DNA from: Dietzia sp032248695
GTDB taxonomy: Bacteria > Actinomycetota > Actinomycetes > Mycobacteriales > Mycobacteriaceae
Reading direction: 5' to 3'
Length of the DNA: 64,000 bases
Assembly: GCF_032248695.1 (NCBI RefSeq)
Contig: NZ_JAVHXC010000001.1
Coordinates: forward strand, 434,001 to 498,000
The position numbers and the translations under genes were made by a program. This document shows, one piece after another, positions 53,199 through 62,320 of this stretch; within the stretch, counting starts at the first letter, position 1, and the number at the start of each line of letters is the position of its first letter. The notes beneath the pieces were generated by a model, which was not told where the DNA came from, made no database searches, and saw only the letters and a list, made by a program, of their open reading frames with translations.

Positions 53199-54277
53199 TG
53201 CAGCCCGAGGGCGCCGGCGACCGCGGAGGGATCGACCGGCACGGGCTCCACCTCGGGCATGCCGAGCAGCGCCGTGTCCGGGTCCTTGAGGCCGTTACCG
53301 GTCACTGTGCACACGATGGTCTGGCCCGCCTCGAGCTCGCCGTTGGCGTGCGCGTCCAGCAGTCCCGCCACCGACGCGGCCGAGGCGGGCTCGACGTAGA
53401 CGCCGTCCTTACCGGCCACCGTGCGGTACGCCTCGAGGATCTGCTCGTCCGTGCGCTTGCGGAACGTGCCGCCGGACTCGTCCCGCGCCGCCACGGCCCC
53501 GTCCCACGACGCCGGGGCGCCGATCCGGATGGCCGTCGCGATGGTCTCCGGGTTCTTCACCGGCGCGCCGTCGACGAGCGGGGCCGCACCGGCAGCCTGG
53601 ACACCCATCATCCGCGGACGGGACGAGATGACGCCGTCGGCGTGGTACTCGCTGTAGCCCTTCCAGTAGGCCGTGATGTTGCCCGCGTTCCCGACGGGGA
53701 GGAAATGCAGGTCGGGCGCGCGGCCGAGGACGTCGACGATCTCGAACGCCGCCGTCTTCTGGCCCTCGATCCGGACCGGGTTCACCGAGTTGACCAGGCC
53801 GATCTCGGCGTAGGTGGCGGTCGTCTTGCGCGCCAGCTCGAGGCAGTCGTCGAAGTTGCCGTCGACCTGGATGATCGTGGCGCCGTGCATGACCGCCTGG
53901 GCGAGCTTGCCGGCCGCGATCTTGCCCTGCGGAATGAGCACCGCGCAGCCCATCCCCGCGCGGGTGGCGTACGCCGCCGCCGACGCCGAGGTGTTACCCG
54001 TCGACGCGCACAGCACCGCCTTCTGGCCCCGCGCCTTCGCGTCCGTGACCGCCATGGTCATGCCCCGGTCCTTGAACGACCCGGTCGGGTTGAGACCCTC
54101 GACCTTGAGATAGACCTCGCACCCCGTCACCGCCGACAGGTGGGTGGCGTGGATGAGCGGCGTCCCGCCCTCGTACAGCGTCACCGGCTCCCAGTCGTCG
54201 CCGATCGGCAGCCGGTCGCGGTAGGCCTCGATGAGGCCGGGCCAGCGGCTGTGCACGGGCTGGTGGGTGTTGCTCAT
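53195..54277 (-). CDS. thrC: Threonine synthase
   Basis: A PLP enzyme converting O-phosphohomoserine to threonine. It has 360 residues. The PLP Lys is in GLNPTGSFKDRGMTMA (about residue 60), LCASTGNTSASAAAYA is the substrate loop, and LPVGNAGNITAYW binds phosphate. ATG 54277 overlaps the hom stop by 4 bp (ATGA). Confidence 0.97.
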   Translation of the reverse strand: MSNTHQPVHSRWPGLIEAYRDRLPIGDDWEPVTLYEGGTPLIHATHLSAVTGCEVYLKVEGLNPTGSFKDRGMTMAVTDAKARGQKAVLCASTGNTSASAAAYATRAGMGCAVLIPQGKIAAGKLAQAVMHGATIIQVDGNFDDCLELARKTTATYAEIGLVNSVNPVRIEGQKTAAFEIVDVLGRAPDLHFLPVGNAGNITAYWKGYSEYHADGVISSRPRMMGVQAAGAAPLVDGAPVKNPETIATAIRIGAPASWDGAVAARDESGGTFRKRTDEQILEAYRTVAGKDGVYVEPASAASVAGLLDAHANGELEAGQTIVCTVTGNGLKDPDTALLGMPEVEPVPVDPSAVAGALGLQ

Positions 54278-55620
54278 TCGGTGTCCACTCCCTCGAGACG
54301 GATGACGCTGGTGATGGCGGTGACCGCATCCTGCTCCGACAGCGCCGAGACGGTGTCGGCGAGCGCCCGCTCGGTGGCCCGGTGGGTCAGGACGGTGATC
54401 TCTGCGGTCGGTTCGACGTCCTCGGCCTCCGGCACCTGGACCTCGGTCTGGCGGACCTGGGCGATGGAGACCCCGTGATGGGAGAACTCCGCGGCCACGA
54501 GTGCGAGCACGCCGGGCTTGTCCGCGACCCGCATGCGCACGTGGTACCGGGTCGCGATCTCGTTCATGTCCGCCACCGGCAGGGCGGCGTACGTCGACTC
54601 CCCCGGGGCGCGGCCGGCTCCGGCCTTGTTGCGGGCGGCCGCGACCATGTCGCCGAGCACCGCGGACGCCGTGGGGGCGCCACCCGCGCCCTGACCGTAG
54701 AACATGAGACGACCGGCCGCCTGGGCCTCGACCACCACCGCGTTGAACGCGCCGTTGACGGCCGCGAGCGGGTGACTGTTCGGCAGCAGGGCCGGGTACA
54801 CGCGCGCCGAGACGGCCTCCGAGCCGTCGCTCTGACGCAGCTTCTCGCAGATCGCGAGCAACTTGATCGTGCAGTCCATGTCCCGGGCCGACTCGAAGTC
54901 GTCCGGGGAGATGCGGGAGATGCCCTCGCGGTACACGTCGCCTGCCGTCACCCGGCTGTGGAACGCGATCGACGCGAGGATGGCCGCCTTCGCCGCGGCG
55001 TCGTACCCCTCCACGTCGGCCGTGGGGTCGGCCTCGGCGTACCCCAGTCGCGACGCCTCCGCGAGGGTCTCCGAGTAGTCGGCCCCCGTCGATCCCATCT
55101 CGGACAGGATGTAGTTGGTGGTGCCGTTGACGATGCCCAGGACGCGCTCGACCTGGTCGCCGGCCATCGACCGCCGCAGCGGGCCGATCACCGGGATCGC
55201 ACCGGCGACGGCCGCCTCGAAGTACAGGTCCGTGTGGGTGGAGTCCGCCGCCTCGGCCAACTCGTCGGTGTACTCCGCCAGCAGCGCCTTGTTCGCCGTC
55301 ACCACGGCCTTGCCGTGGCGCAGCGCCTCGAGGAGGAGCGGACGCGGGAGATCGATGCCCCCCATCAGTTCCACGACGATGTCGACGTCCTCGCGGGACA
55401 CGAGCGAGGCCGGGTCGGCGGTGAGCAGGTCCGGGTCGAGCCCTCGATCCCTGGTCAGGTCGCGCACCGCCACACCCCGCAGCACCAGGGGCGCCCCGAT
55501 GCGGGCGGCCAGCGCCTCCGCGTTCTCGGTCATGTAGCGGATGACCTCGGTTCCGACGGTGCCCATCCCGAGCACCGCCACCCCCACGGGTCGTACGCCC
55601 GACGCGGTTACGTCGCTCAC
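54274..55620 (-). CDS. hom: Homoserine dehydrogenase
   Basis: Reduces aspartate semialdehyde to homoserine, the branch point to threonine and methionine. It has 448 residues: a NAD(P) Rossmann start (GVAVLGMGTVGTEVIRY), VVTANKALLAEY with the catalytic Lys, EAAVAGAIPVIGPLR and GIVNGTTNYILSEM. A C-terminal ACT domain (about residues 365-440, DKPGVLALVAAEFSHHGVSI) supports threonine feedback control. GTG 55620 has GGAGGT 6 nt upstream and overlaps lysA by 4 bp. Confidence 0.97.
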   Translation of the reverse strand: MSDVTASGVRPVGVAVLGMGTVGTEVIRYMTENAEALAARIGAPLVLRGVAVRDLTRDRGLDPDLLTADPASLVSREDVDIVVELMGGIDLPRPLLLEALRHGKAVVTANKALLAEYTDELAEAADSTHTDLYFEAAVAGAIPVIGPLRRSMAGDQVERVLGIVNGTTNYILSEMGSTGADYSETLAEASRLGYAEADPTADVEGYDAAAKAAILASIAFHSRVTAGDVYREGISRISPDDFESARDMDCTIKLLAICEKLRQSDGSEAVSARVYPALLPNSHPLAAVNGAFNAVVVEAQAAGRLMFYGQGAGGAPTASAVLGDMVAAARNKAGAGRAPGESTYAALPVADMNEIATRYHVRMRVADKPGVLALVAAEFSHHGVSIAQVRQTEVQVPEAEDVEPTAEITVLTHRATERALADTVSALSEQDAVTAITSVIRLEGVDTE

Positions 55621-57035
55621 TGTCCCACCTCCAGGCTCGTCAGATCGTCCAGGGTCTCTCGCCGAAGTATCAGTCGTGCCCGCCCATCGCGCACCGCGAC
55701 CACCGCGGGGCGGCCGATCAGGTTGTACCGGCTCGACATCGAGTAGCAGTACGCGCCCGTGGCCGCGACGGCCACCAGATCACCCGAGTCGGCGTCCTCC
55801 GGCATCCACAGATCGCGGACCACCACGTCTCCGCTCTCGCAGTGCTTGCCCACGAGCCGCGACACGACCGGGTCGGCGTCCGAGGCCCTCCCCACGAGCC
55901 GCGCGTCGTAGACCGCGTCGTACAGGGCCGTGCGGATGTTGTCGCTCATACCGCCGTCGACGCTGATGTAGCGCCGCGTCTCGCCACCGGCGAGCCCGAC
56001 GTCCTTGACCACACCGACCTCGTACACGGTGACCGTACCCGGGCCCGCGATGGCACGCCCCGGCTCGACCACCAGGGTCGGCGGGGTCAGGCCCGCGTCG
56101 TGCGCGAAGCCCTCGACGATCGCGCGGAGGGAGCCGGCCAGCTGGGCCACCGGCGGTGGATCGTCGGACGCGGTGTAGCTGATGCCCAGTCCCCCACCGA
56201 GATCCAGGTGATCCAGCTGGGCCGCGCGCTCGGCGCCGAACTCGTCGGAGATGTCACGCAGCAGGCCGATCACCCGACGCGCGGCGAGCTCGAAGCCGTC
56301 GATGTCGAAGATCTGCGACCCGATGTGGCTGTGCAGCCCGGTGAGCCGGATGTTCCCGGCGCCGAAGACCGCCCGGACGGCCTCCATCGCCGCGCCACCG
56401 GCCAGGGAGAACCCGAACTTCTGATCCTCGTGCGCGGTGGCGATGAACTCGTGGGTGTGGGCCTCCACGCCGACGGTGACGCGGATGAAGACGTCCTGGA
56501 CCACGCCCTCCTCACGGGCGATGCGGTCCAGCAGGTCGATCTCCGACATCGCGTCGATCACGACGTGCGCGACACCGCTGCGCACCGCCAGCCGCAGTTC
56601 CTCGGCGGACTTGTTGTTGCCGTGGACGGTGATGCGCTCCGGCGGGAAGTCGGCGCGGAGCGCGATCGCCAGTTCACCCCCGGACGCCACGTCGAGACCG
56701 AGGCCCTCCTGCGCGACCCAGCGAGCGATCTCGGTGGTGAGGAAGGCCTTGGAGGCGTAGTGGACGCGCTCCGGCGCCCCGAATGCCTCCGCCATCTCGC
56801 GACAACGCGAACGGAAGTCGTCCTCGTCGATCACGAACAGCGGCGTGCCGAACTCCGCGGCGAGCTCGGTCACGGGCACTCCGGCGAACTCCGTGACGCC
56901 GTCCTCACGCCGTCGGGCGTTGCGCGGCCACACGGACGGGGCCAACGCCATCAGGGCGTCCGCGTCCGCGGGCCGGTCGCCGATACCGGGGGCGTGCGGG
57001 ACCTCGTGCCGGGAGCCGGCGGGGTGCGCGCTCAC
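55617..57035 (-). CDS. lysA: Diaminopimelate decarboxylase
   Basis: Forms lysine from meso-diaminopimelate. It has 472 residues. The PLP Lys is in VHYASKAFLTTEIARW, HSHIGSQIFDIDGFELA and LDLGGGLGISY are barrel motifs, and the second active-site Cys is in GKHCESGDVVVRD. The N-terminal ~45 residues are an actinobacterial extension. GTG 57035 overlaps the argS stop by 4 bp; argS-lysA coupling is known from Corynebacterium, where the pair responds to lysine and arginine. Confidence 0.97.
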   Translation of the reverse strand: MSAHPAGSRHEVPHAPGIGDRPADADALMALAPSVWPRNARRREDGVTEFAGVPVTELAAEFGTPLFVIDEDDFRSRCREMAEAFGAPERVHYASKAFLTTEIARWVAQEGLGLDVASGGELAIALRADFPPERITVHGNNKSAEELRLAVRSGVAHVVIDAMSEIDLLDRIAREEGVVQDVFIRVTVGVEAHTHEFIATAHEDQKFGFSLAGGAAMEAVRAVFGAGNIRLTGLHSHIGSQIFDIDGFELAARRVIGLLRDISDEFGAERAAQLDHLDLGGGLGISYTASDDPPPVAQLAGSLRAIVEGFAHDAGLTPPTLVVEPGRAIAGPGTVTVYEVGVVKDVGLAGGETRRYISVDGGMSDNIRTALYDAVYDARLVGRASDADPVVSRLVGKHCESGDVVVRDLWMPEDADSGDLVAVAATGAYCYSMSSRYNLIGRPAVVAVRDGRARLILRRETLDDLTSLEVGQ

Positions 57036-58684
57036 ATCTTCTCCGGGGCGGTGACGCCGATCAGACGCAGGCCGTTGCCCAGCGTCTGGCGGGTGGCGGA
57101 GCTCAGGGCGAGTCGGGCCGCGTGCAGTGGCCCGGGCTCCTCGTCACCCATCGGCAGCACCCGACAGGTGTCGTAGAACCGGTGGTACGCGCCGGCCAGC
57201 TCCTCGAGGTAGCGGGCGACGCGGTGCGGTTCGCGCAGGTCCGCGGCGCTCGCGACGACCCGGGGGAACTCGCCGATCGTCCGGATCAACGCGCCCTCGC
57301 GGTCCTCGACGAGCAGCGACAGGTCCGCGCCCTCGGTGGTGACGCCCAGGTCGGCCGCGTTACGGGCCAGCGAGCACAGCCGGGCGTGGGCGTACTGGAC
57401 GTAGAACACGGGGTTGTCGTTGGTCGCCGACGTCCACAGTTGCAGGTCGATGTCCATCGTCTGGTCCACCGAGGACCGGATCAGCGCGTAGCGCGCGGCG
57501 TCGACGCCGATCGCGTCGACGAGGTCGTCGAGGGTGATGACGGTGCCGGCGCGCTTGCTCATCTTGACCGGCTCGCCGTCCCGGACGAGGTTGACCATCT
57601 GGCCGATGAGCACCTCGATGGCCGCGGGATCGTCGCCCAGCGCCGCGGCGGCGGCCTTGAGACGGGCGATGTACCCGTGGTGGTCGGCACCGAGCATGTA
57701 GATGCACAGGTCGAAGCCGCGCTCGCGCTTGTCGAGGAAGTAGGCGATGTCGCCGGCGATGTAGGCCGCGTTGCCGTCGGACTTGAGAACGACACGGTCC
57801 TTGTCGTCGCCGAAGGCGGTGGAGCGGAGCCACCACGCACCGTCGGACTCGTACAGGTTGCCGTTGCCCTTGAGCGTCTCGATGGCACGGTCGACCGCGC
57901 CCGAGGTGAACATCGAGTTCTCGTGCGTGTAGACGTCGAAGACGGTCCCGAACTCGGCGAGGGAGTTCTTGATGTGGGTGAACATCAGGTCCACGCCGAC
58001 CGCCCGGAACGTCTCGAGAGCCTCGGACTCCGGCTTGTCGAGGACGTCCGGGTGTGCGGCGACCACCTGGGTCGCGATGTCCTGGATGTACGCCCCGGCG
58101 TACCCGTCCTCCGGGGTCCGGTCGCCACGGGCGGCGGCGGCCAGCGAGCGGCTGAACCGGTCGATCTGCGCACCGTGGTCGTTGAAGTAGTACTCACGGG
58201 TCACCTCGGCGCCGGACGCCTCGAGGACGCGCCCGAGCGCGTCGCCCACGGCGGCCCACCGGGTACCACCCAGGTGGATCGGCCCGGTGGGGTTGGCGGA
58301 GACGAACTCGAGATTCACCCGACGGCCGGCCATGGCGTCGCCGTGACCGTAGCGCTCCCCCGTCTCCAGGACGGTCGCCACGAGCGAGCCCTGCGCACCG
58401 GAGTCGAGCCGGATGTTCAGGAAGCCGGGCCCGGCGATGTCGGCCGAGGCGATACCCGGATCCTCCGCCAGGGCGTCCGCGAGCGCCTGGGCGAGGTCGC
58501 GCGGTGCGGACCCGATCTTCTTGGCGAGCTGGAGCGCGATGTTGGTCGCGTAGTCACCGTGCTCGGGGTTGCGCGGCCTCTCGACGGTCACCGTCTCCGG
58601 GACGACCGACGTGTCGGCCCCACGCTCGGTGAGAACGGCGATGAGGGCGGCGCGGATGACGGCGGCGAGGTCGGCGGGAGTCAC
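57032..58684 (-). CDS. argS: Arginyl-tRNA synthetase
   Basis: Charges tRNA(Arg). It has 550 residues of class Ia. The HIGH motif reads HLGG in SANPTGPIHLGGTRW, the KMSKS motif is VKMSKRAGTVI, and the N-terminal Add-1 and C-terminal DALR anticodon domains are present (DNPVFYVQYAHARLCSL). GTG 58684 has TAGGAT ending 8 nt upstream. It is the first gene of the Arg/Lys/Thr operon and is divergent from a tRNA-Arg(CCG) gene. Confidence 0.97.
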   Translation of the reverse strand: MTPADLAAVIRAALIAVLTERGADTSVVPETVTVERPRNPEHGDYATNIALQLAKKIGSAPRDLAQALADALAEDPGIASADIAGPGFLNIRLDSGAQGSLVATVLETGERYGHGDAMAGRRVNLEFVSANPTGPIHLGGTRWAAVGDALGRVLEASGAEVTREYYFNDHGAQIDRFSRSLAAAARGDRTPEDGYAGAYIQDIATQVVAAHPDVLDKPESEALETFRAVGVDLMFTHIKNSLAEFGTVFDVYTHENSMFTSGAVDRAIETLKGNGNLYESDGAWWLRSTAFGDDKDRVVLKSDGNAAYIAGDIAYFLDKRERGFDLCIYMLGADHHGYIARLKAAAAALGDDPAAIEVLIGQMVNLVRDGEPVKMSKRAGTVITLDDLVDAIGVDAARYALIRSSVDQTMDIDLQLWTSATNDNPVFYVQYAHARLCSLARNAADLGVTTEGADLSLLVEDREGALIRTIGEFPRVVASAADLREPHRVARYLEELAGAYHRFYDTCRVLPMGDEEPGPLHAARLALSSATRQTLGNGLRLIGVTAPEKM

Positions 58685-58692
58685 GTCTGCCC

Positions 58693-58698
58693 ATCCTA
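58693..58698 (-). promoter_or_regulatory. -10 element for argS operon (near-leaderless)
   Basis: TAGGAT on the minus strand ends 8 nt before GTG 58684. No attenuator or leader peptide can fit, so any lysine/arginine control would act at initiation. Confidence 0.5.
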
Positions 58699-58793
58699 GA
58701 TGTCGGCACGTCGAGCCGGGAATCCGATGCCGTCGGCGGCCGTGTCGCGGACACCGGGCGGGGCCCGATGCGGTGCCATCCCGGGGCCGGTGC

Positions 58794-58799
58794 TACGAT
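58794..58799 (+). promoter_or_regulatory. -10 element for tRNA-Arg
   Basis: TACGAT about 77 bp before the tRNA 5' end. The intervening leader holds a small hairpin (CCGGCCC, 58851-58857, with 58863-58869) before the mature end. Confidence 0.35.
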
Positions 58800-58875
58800 C
58801 AGTCTCGCTGTTCGAGGGGCTCCACCGAGTGTGGGTTCCGAGTTCAGTCTCCGGCCCCGTGCGGGCCGGTATCCC

Positions 58876-58951
58876 GCCCTCGTAGCTCAGGGGATAGAGC
58901 GTTGGTTTCCGGTACCAAAGGTCAGGGGTTCGATTCCCTTCGGGGGCACCA
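58876..58951 (+). tRNA. tRNA-Arg (anticodon CCG)
   Basis: A 76-nt cloverleaf. The acceptor arm GCCCTCG pairs with CGGGGGC, the D arm is GCTCAGGGGATAGAGC, and the anticodon stem TTGGT/ACCAA closes the loop TTCCGGT, giving anticodon CCG for codon CGG. The T arm is AGGGGTTCGATTCCCTT. The CCA end is encoded. It is divergent from argS, whose product charges it. Confidence 0.95.
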
Positions 58952-58959
58952 GCGGAAAA

Positions 58960-58997
58960 ACGAGAAAGGCCCGGGCGACTGCCCGGGCCTTTCTCGT
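58960..58997 (+). terminator. 17-bp perfect hairpin after tRNA-Arg
   Basis: ACGAGAAAGGCCCGGGC (58960-58976), loop GACT, then its exact complement to 58997. It lies 8 bp after the tRNA and is the longest stem in the window. marR ends convergently about 75 bp away. Confidence 0.85.
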
Positions 58998-59071
58998 GCT
59001 GTCAGGTGAGCCGGTCCGAGGACCGGGTGGCCCGGCAGGACCGCCGGGTCACCGGATCCCGTGCCGGACCG

Positions 59072-59551
59072 TCACCGCGGCAACGTGATCCCGTCGACCT
59101 GTCCGATCCGGTTCACGACCCGCTCGAAGATGTCGGTCAGCGTGGCCACCTCGTCCGCGGAGAGTGCGTCGATGAACAGTTCGCGGACCTTCTCGACGTG
59201 CTTGGGCGCCACGGAGGCGATCGCCTCGGCGCCGGCCTCGGTCAGCGTGACGACGGTGCCTCGGCCGTCCTCCGCGCACTCGCCCTTCGCCACGAGTCCG
59301 CGTCCCTCCATCCGACGGACCTGGTGGGACACGCGGCTACGGTCCCACCCCAGAGCGGCGCCGAGCTCGCGTGCCCGGAGGCCGCGCTCGTTGCCCTCGC
59401 TGAGGCTCACCAGGACCGAGTAATCGGATTGTGACATCGAGGCATCACGCTGGAGTTGACGCTCCATCGCCAGCTCGAGCAACTGATTGACGTCCCGGTA
59501 CCGGCGCCACATGCGCTGCTCGTCGTCGCTCAACCAGCGTGTTTGACTCAT
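59072..59551 (-). CDS. MarR family transcriptional regulator
   Basis: A 159-residue winged-helix repressor. The recognition region is LGAALGWDRSRVSHQVRRME (about residues 65-85), with the wing at GECAEDGRGTVVTLTEAG, and dimerisation helices at both ends (YRDVNQLLELAMERQLQ). MarR proteins usually bind phenolic or other small ligands and control efflux or catabolic genes. Its target is not obvious; the inverted repeat over its own start suggests autoregulation. ATG 59551 has TGTAAT ending 6 nt upstream. Confidence 0.92.
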   Translation of the reverse strand: MSQTRWLSDDEQRMWRRYRDVNQLLELAMERQLQRDASMSQSDYSVLVSLSEGNERGLRARELGAALGWDRSRVSHQVRRMEGRGLVAKGECAEDGRGTVVTLTEAGAEAIASVAPKHVEKVRELFIDALSADEVATLTDIFERVVNRIGQVDGITLPR

Positions 59552-59583
59552 GTGACCATTACATCACGACACTCACCGGTCAC
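59552..59583. promoter_or_regulatory. Promoter and possible MarR operator
   Basis: GTGACC (59552-59557) is inverted as GGTCAC (59578-59583), and the shorter GTGA/TCAC pair brackets the TGTAAT -10 (59558-59563) of marR. Arms this close to the start codon would fit autorepression. Confidence 0.3.
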
Positions 59584-59629
59584 GTGTCCAGGTACTCCCC
59601 CATTCTCCAGGGGTGCTCCCAGGCGGGAT

Positions 59630-62320
59630 TCACTCCGCAGCGGCGGCCACCCGCTGCATCACGTGGGTGCGCGCCCCGCCGATACCCGCGAAGCGCGCCC
59701 GGTCGCAGGTGAGCACGATCACCTGTGAGGTCGCCGCCGCGGCGGCGATGACCGCGCCCATCGTCAGTCGACGCGAGGGGTCGGTGTACCCCATGGTGTC
59801 ATCGAGGAACACCGGCACGCCGTTCTCGCCGACCAGTCGCGCGCAGGCGATGCGGACGATGACGGCCAACTGCTCCCGTGCCCCGCCGGAGAGTGATTCG
59901 TAGTTCACGGTCACGTCGCCGATCCGCCGGGACAGGATCGTCAGGTCCTCTCCGAGGCTCACGTCGAAGTCCCGCCCGTAGACGAGCGTCCCCAGCTCGA
60001 CAACCGCGCGGTGGAAGGGTGCCTGGTACGCGAGCAGCGCCTCCGAGCGGCGCTCGACGAGGGTGCGGTGGAGCAGGTCCGCCGCACGCGCCCGCCGCCA
60101 CAGGGCGGCGTTCTCCCGCTCCGCGGAGTCGAGTTCCCTCTCGGCCAGGGCCACCCCCTCCAGCCGTCCCTGGTCCCCGATCGCGTTGACCCGCCCGAGA
60201 GCGGTGGCGACGGCGGCCGCGGAGTCGCGCTCCTCGGCGACGAGCGTGGTGAGCGAGGCCCGGGCGTTCTCCAGCAGATCGGGCGGTGCGTCCGCGAGTG
60301 CCTCGGCGAGAGCGGCCCTCGCCTGGTCGACCTTCTCCCTCGCCGATCGGACCCGGTCACCGGCCCGGCTCTCCGCCACCTCGAGATCGCGGTCCGCGAC
60401 CTCCTCCCGCGCCGCGTCGAGCGCCTTCCGGCACTCGGCGAGGCGTCCGGCGGACTCCTCGGCCAGCGCGGTCCTGGTCGCGTGCTCCGTCCGGAGCGTC
60501 GCCGCCTCGACTTCCGCCGCACGGTCCTCGTCGCGGAGCCGCGCGAGCACGTGTTCCGCCTCCGTGGCCTCGGCCTCCGGGGAGTCGGCTCCCGGGGAGT
60601 CGGTCCCCCCGTCCGAGGTCTCCGCCGACACCTCCACCCCACCCGCGTCGTGCCGGTCGCCGGCGTTCGTCGCGGTGGCGAGCCCGTCCCCGGCGGCGGG
60701 ATCGTCTCCCACCAGCGACCGTAGACCGTCGCGTCGGTCGTGGAGATCCTGCGGGGTGTCCGTGCCGAGCAGGTCCGCGCGGCGTCGCTTCAGCGCCTCG
60801 ACCTCGGCCCGCAGGCCCTCGGCACGGCGAGCCCGGAGGTCGGCCTCCTCCACGGAGGCGACCCCGAGACCGGTGAGGAGACGATCCCGCTCCGCGCGGG
60901 CGTTGCCCTCCTCCCGACGGACCGCCTCCGTGTCCCCGGCCGGGATGACGGTGAGCGACACGGTGCCCACCTCGAAGACCGTGTCCGCCACGATGTCCCG
61001 CGACCACCCCGCTTCCGCGTCGAGGTGCTCCCCCGCGACCCGGACCTCGCCGCTGCCGGCGATCTCCACCCTGGGAGCGCTGGCCGCGCTCCGTGCCACG
61101 GCCTGCCGGAGGGCGTCCTCCGCGCGCCGGAGTTCCTCCACGGCCCCCTCCGGGACGGCATTCGCCGCGAGGTCGGCCTCCTTCCCGCGGAGTTCCTCGC
61201 CGAGTGTGGCCAACGTTCCCAGGAGCCGCTCCAGGCGCTCCAGCTCGGCGCGCCGCCGGGCCCGCTCGTCGTCCGCGCGGACCGCGTCGAGGCGGGCCCG
61301 GGCGCGGGACAGGCGCTCCTCCGCCGCCTCGGCCGCCGCGCGGGCGTGCTCGGCCCGCGCCTGGGCCGGTGCCAGCCGTTCCGCCGCGGCGGTGGCGGCC
61401 GAGGTCGACTCGTCGTGCCGGCGTTGTTCGGCAGCGGCCCGCTCGATCAGGGCGCGGCGCTCCCGCAGTGCGCCGGACGCCCCGTCGTGTGCGGCCACGG
61501 CCCGGTCGAGCTCGGCCTCCGCGGCCGAACAGGCGCCGCGCAGCTCGTCCACCGCCCGGCCGGCCGCCTCGAGCCGGTCGACCTCCGCCCGCAGGGTGTC
61601 CAGCGATTCCTGCCGCGCCCGGTGCACGGAGGCCTGCGCCTCGTGATCCGATACCGCCGCGTCGAGCTCCGCGTGTCGCGCCCGGGCCTCGGCCAGGGCC
61701 GCCCGGGCGTCGGCCAGTCGCGCCTCCGAGCGAGCCAGCTCACCGGTCGGTTCACCGCGGCGGGCCGTCAGATAGCGGTTCCTCTCGTCGGCGACCCGCT
61801 CCATCAGGGAGTCGTCACCCGTGGGGTCCTCCCCGCCCGCCGCGGCGTCCAACGCGCGCCGCAGCGACCCCATCCCCTTGGCGGCGTCGACCTGACCCAC
61901 CGGTTCGTCCTGGGCGATCCGCAACGCCCTCCACAATGACCGGTCCACCTGGCGGTCCAGGAGATCACGGACGTAGTCGTGCGCGTCGTCCCCGGTCAGG
62001 GCCGGGCGCGTGGAGCCCGGGAACTCGAGCGAGGTCCGCTTCCCGCGGACGAACTCCTTGCGGTAGCGCATCCGCTGCGAATCCACCGTGAACTCGGCCT
62101 CCACCACGACGGGCACGTCCCTGCCCACCGGGCTCGCGGCCTTGATCTCGGCGCGCCCCGACGAGGCCTTGTGCTCGAGAAGCATCTCCAGGGCGTCCAT
62201 CAGGCTGGTCTTGCCCGATTCGTTGGGGCCCTCGATCACCAGCACCCCGCGCGGGGGGAGGTCGACCTCTTCGCGGAACACCCCACGGAAGTCCTCGAGC
62301 ACGAGTCGGTGCAGGATCAT
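59630..62320 (-). CDS. SbcC/Rad50-like SMC-family ATPase (Rv1278-like)
   Basis: An 896-residue ATPase with split nucleotide-binding halves. Walker A is EGPNESGKTSLMDALEMLL near residue 35; a ~700-residue Ala/Arg/Glu-rich coiled coil, including a Rossmann-like break near 480-560, separates it from the C-terminal ABC signature SLSGGAREQLAVIVRIA and Walker B VPVFLDDTMGYTDPSRR. No CxxC zinc hook is present at the apex, unlike Rad50/SbcC. ATG 62320 overlaps the SbcD-like stop by 4 bp. A nuclease-ATPase complex in DNA-end processing is likely but unproven. Confidence 0.88.
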   Translation of the reverse strand: MILHRLVLEDFRGVFREEVDLPPRGVLVIEGPNESGKTSLMDALEMLLEHKASSGRAEIKAASPVGRDVPVVVEAEFTVDSQRMRYRKEFVRGKRTSLEFPGSTRPALTGDDAHDYVRDLLDRQVDRSLWRALRIAQDEPVGQVDAAKGMGSLRRALDAAAGGEDPTGDDSLMERVADERNRYLTARRGEPTGELARSEARLADARAALAEARARHAELDAAVSDHEAQASVHRARQESLDTLRAEVDRLEAAGRAVDELRGACSAAEAELDRAVAAHDGASGALRERRALIERAAAEQRRHDESTSAATAAAERLAPAQARAEHARAAAEAAEERLSRARARLDAVRADDERARRRAELERLERLLGTLATLGEELRGKEADLAANAVPEGAVEELRRAEDALRQAVARSAASAPRVEIAGSGEVRVAGEHLDAEAGWSRDIVADTVFEVGTVSLTVIPAGDTEAVRREEGNARAERDRLLTGLGVASVEEADLRARRAEGLRAEVEALKRRRADLLGTDTPQDLHDRRDGLRSLVGDDPAAGDGLATATNAGDRHDAGGVEVSAETSDGGTDSPGADSPEAEATEAEHVLARLRDEDRAAEVEAATLRTEHATRTALAEESAGRLAECRKALDAAREEVADRDLEVAESRAGDRVRSAREKVDQARAALAEALADAPPDLLENARASLTTLVAEERDSAAAVATALGRVNAIGDQGRLEGVALAERELDSAERENAALWRRARAADLLHRTLVERRSEALLAYQAPFHRAVVELGTLVYGRDFDVSLGEDLTILSRRIGDVTVNYESLSGGAREQLAVIVRIACARLVGENGVPVFLDDTMGYTDPSRRLTMGAVIAAAAATSQVIVLTCDRARFAGIGGARTHVMQRVAAAAE

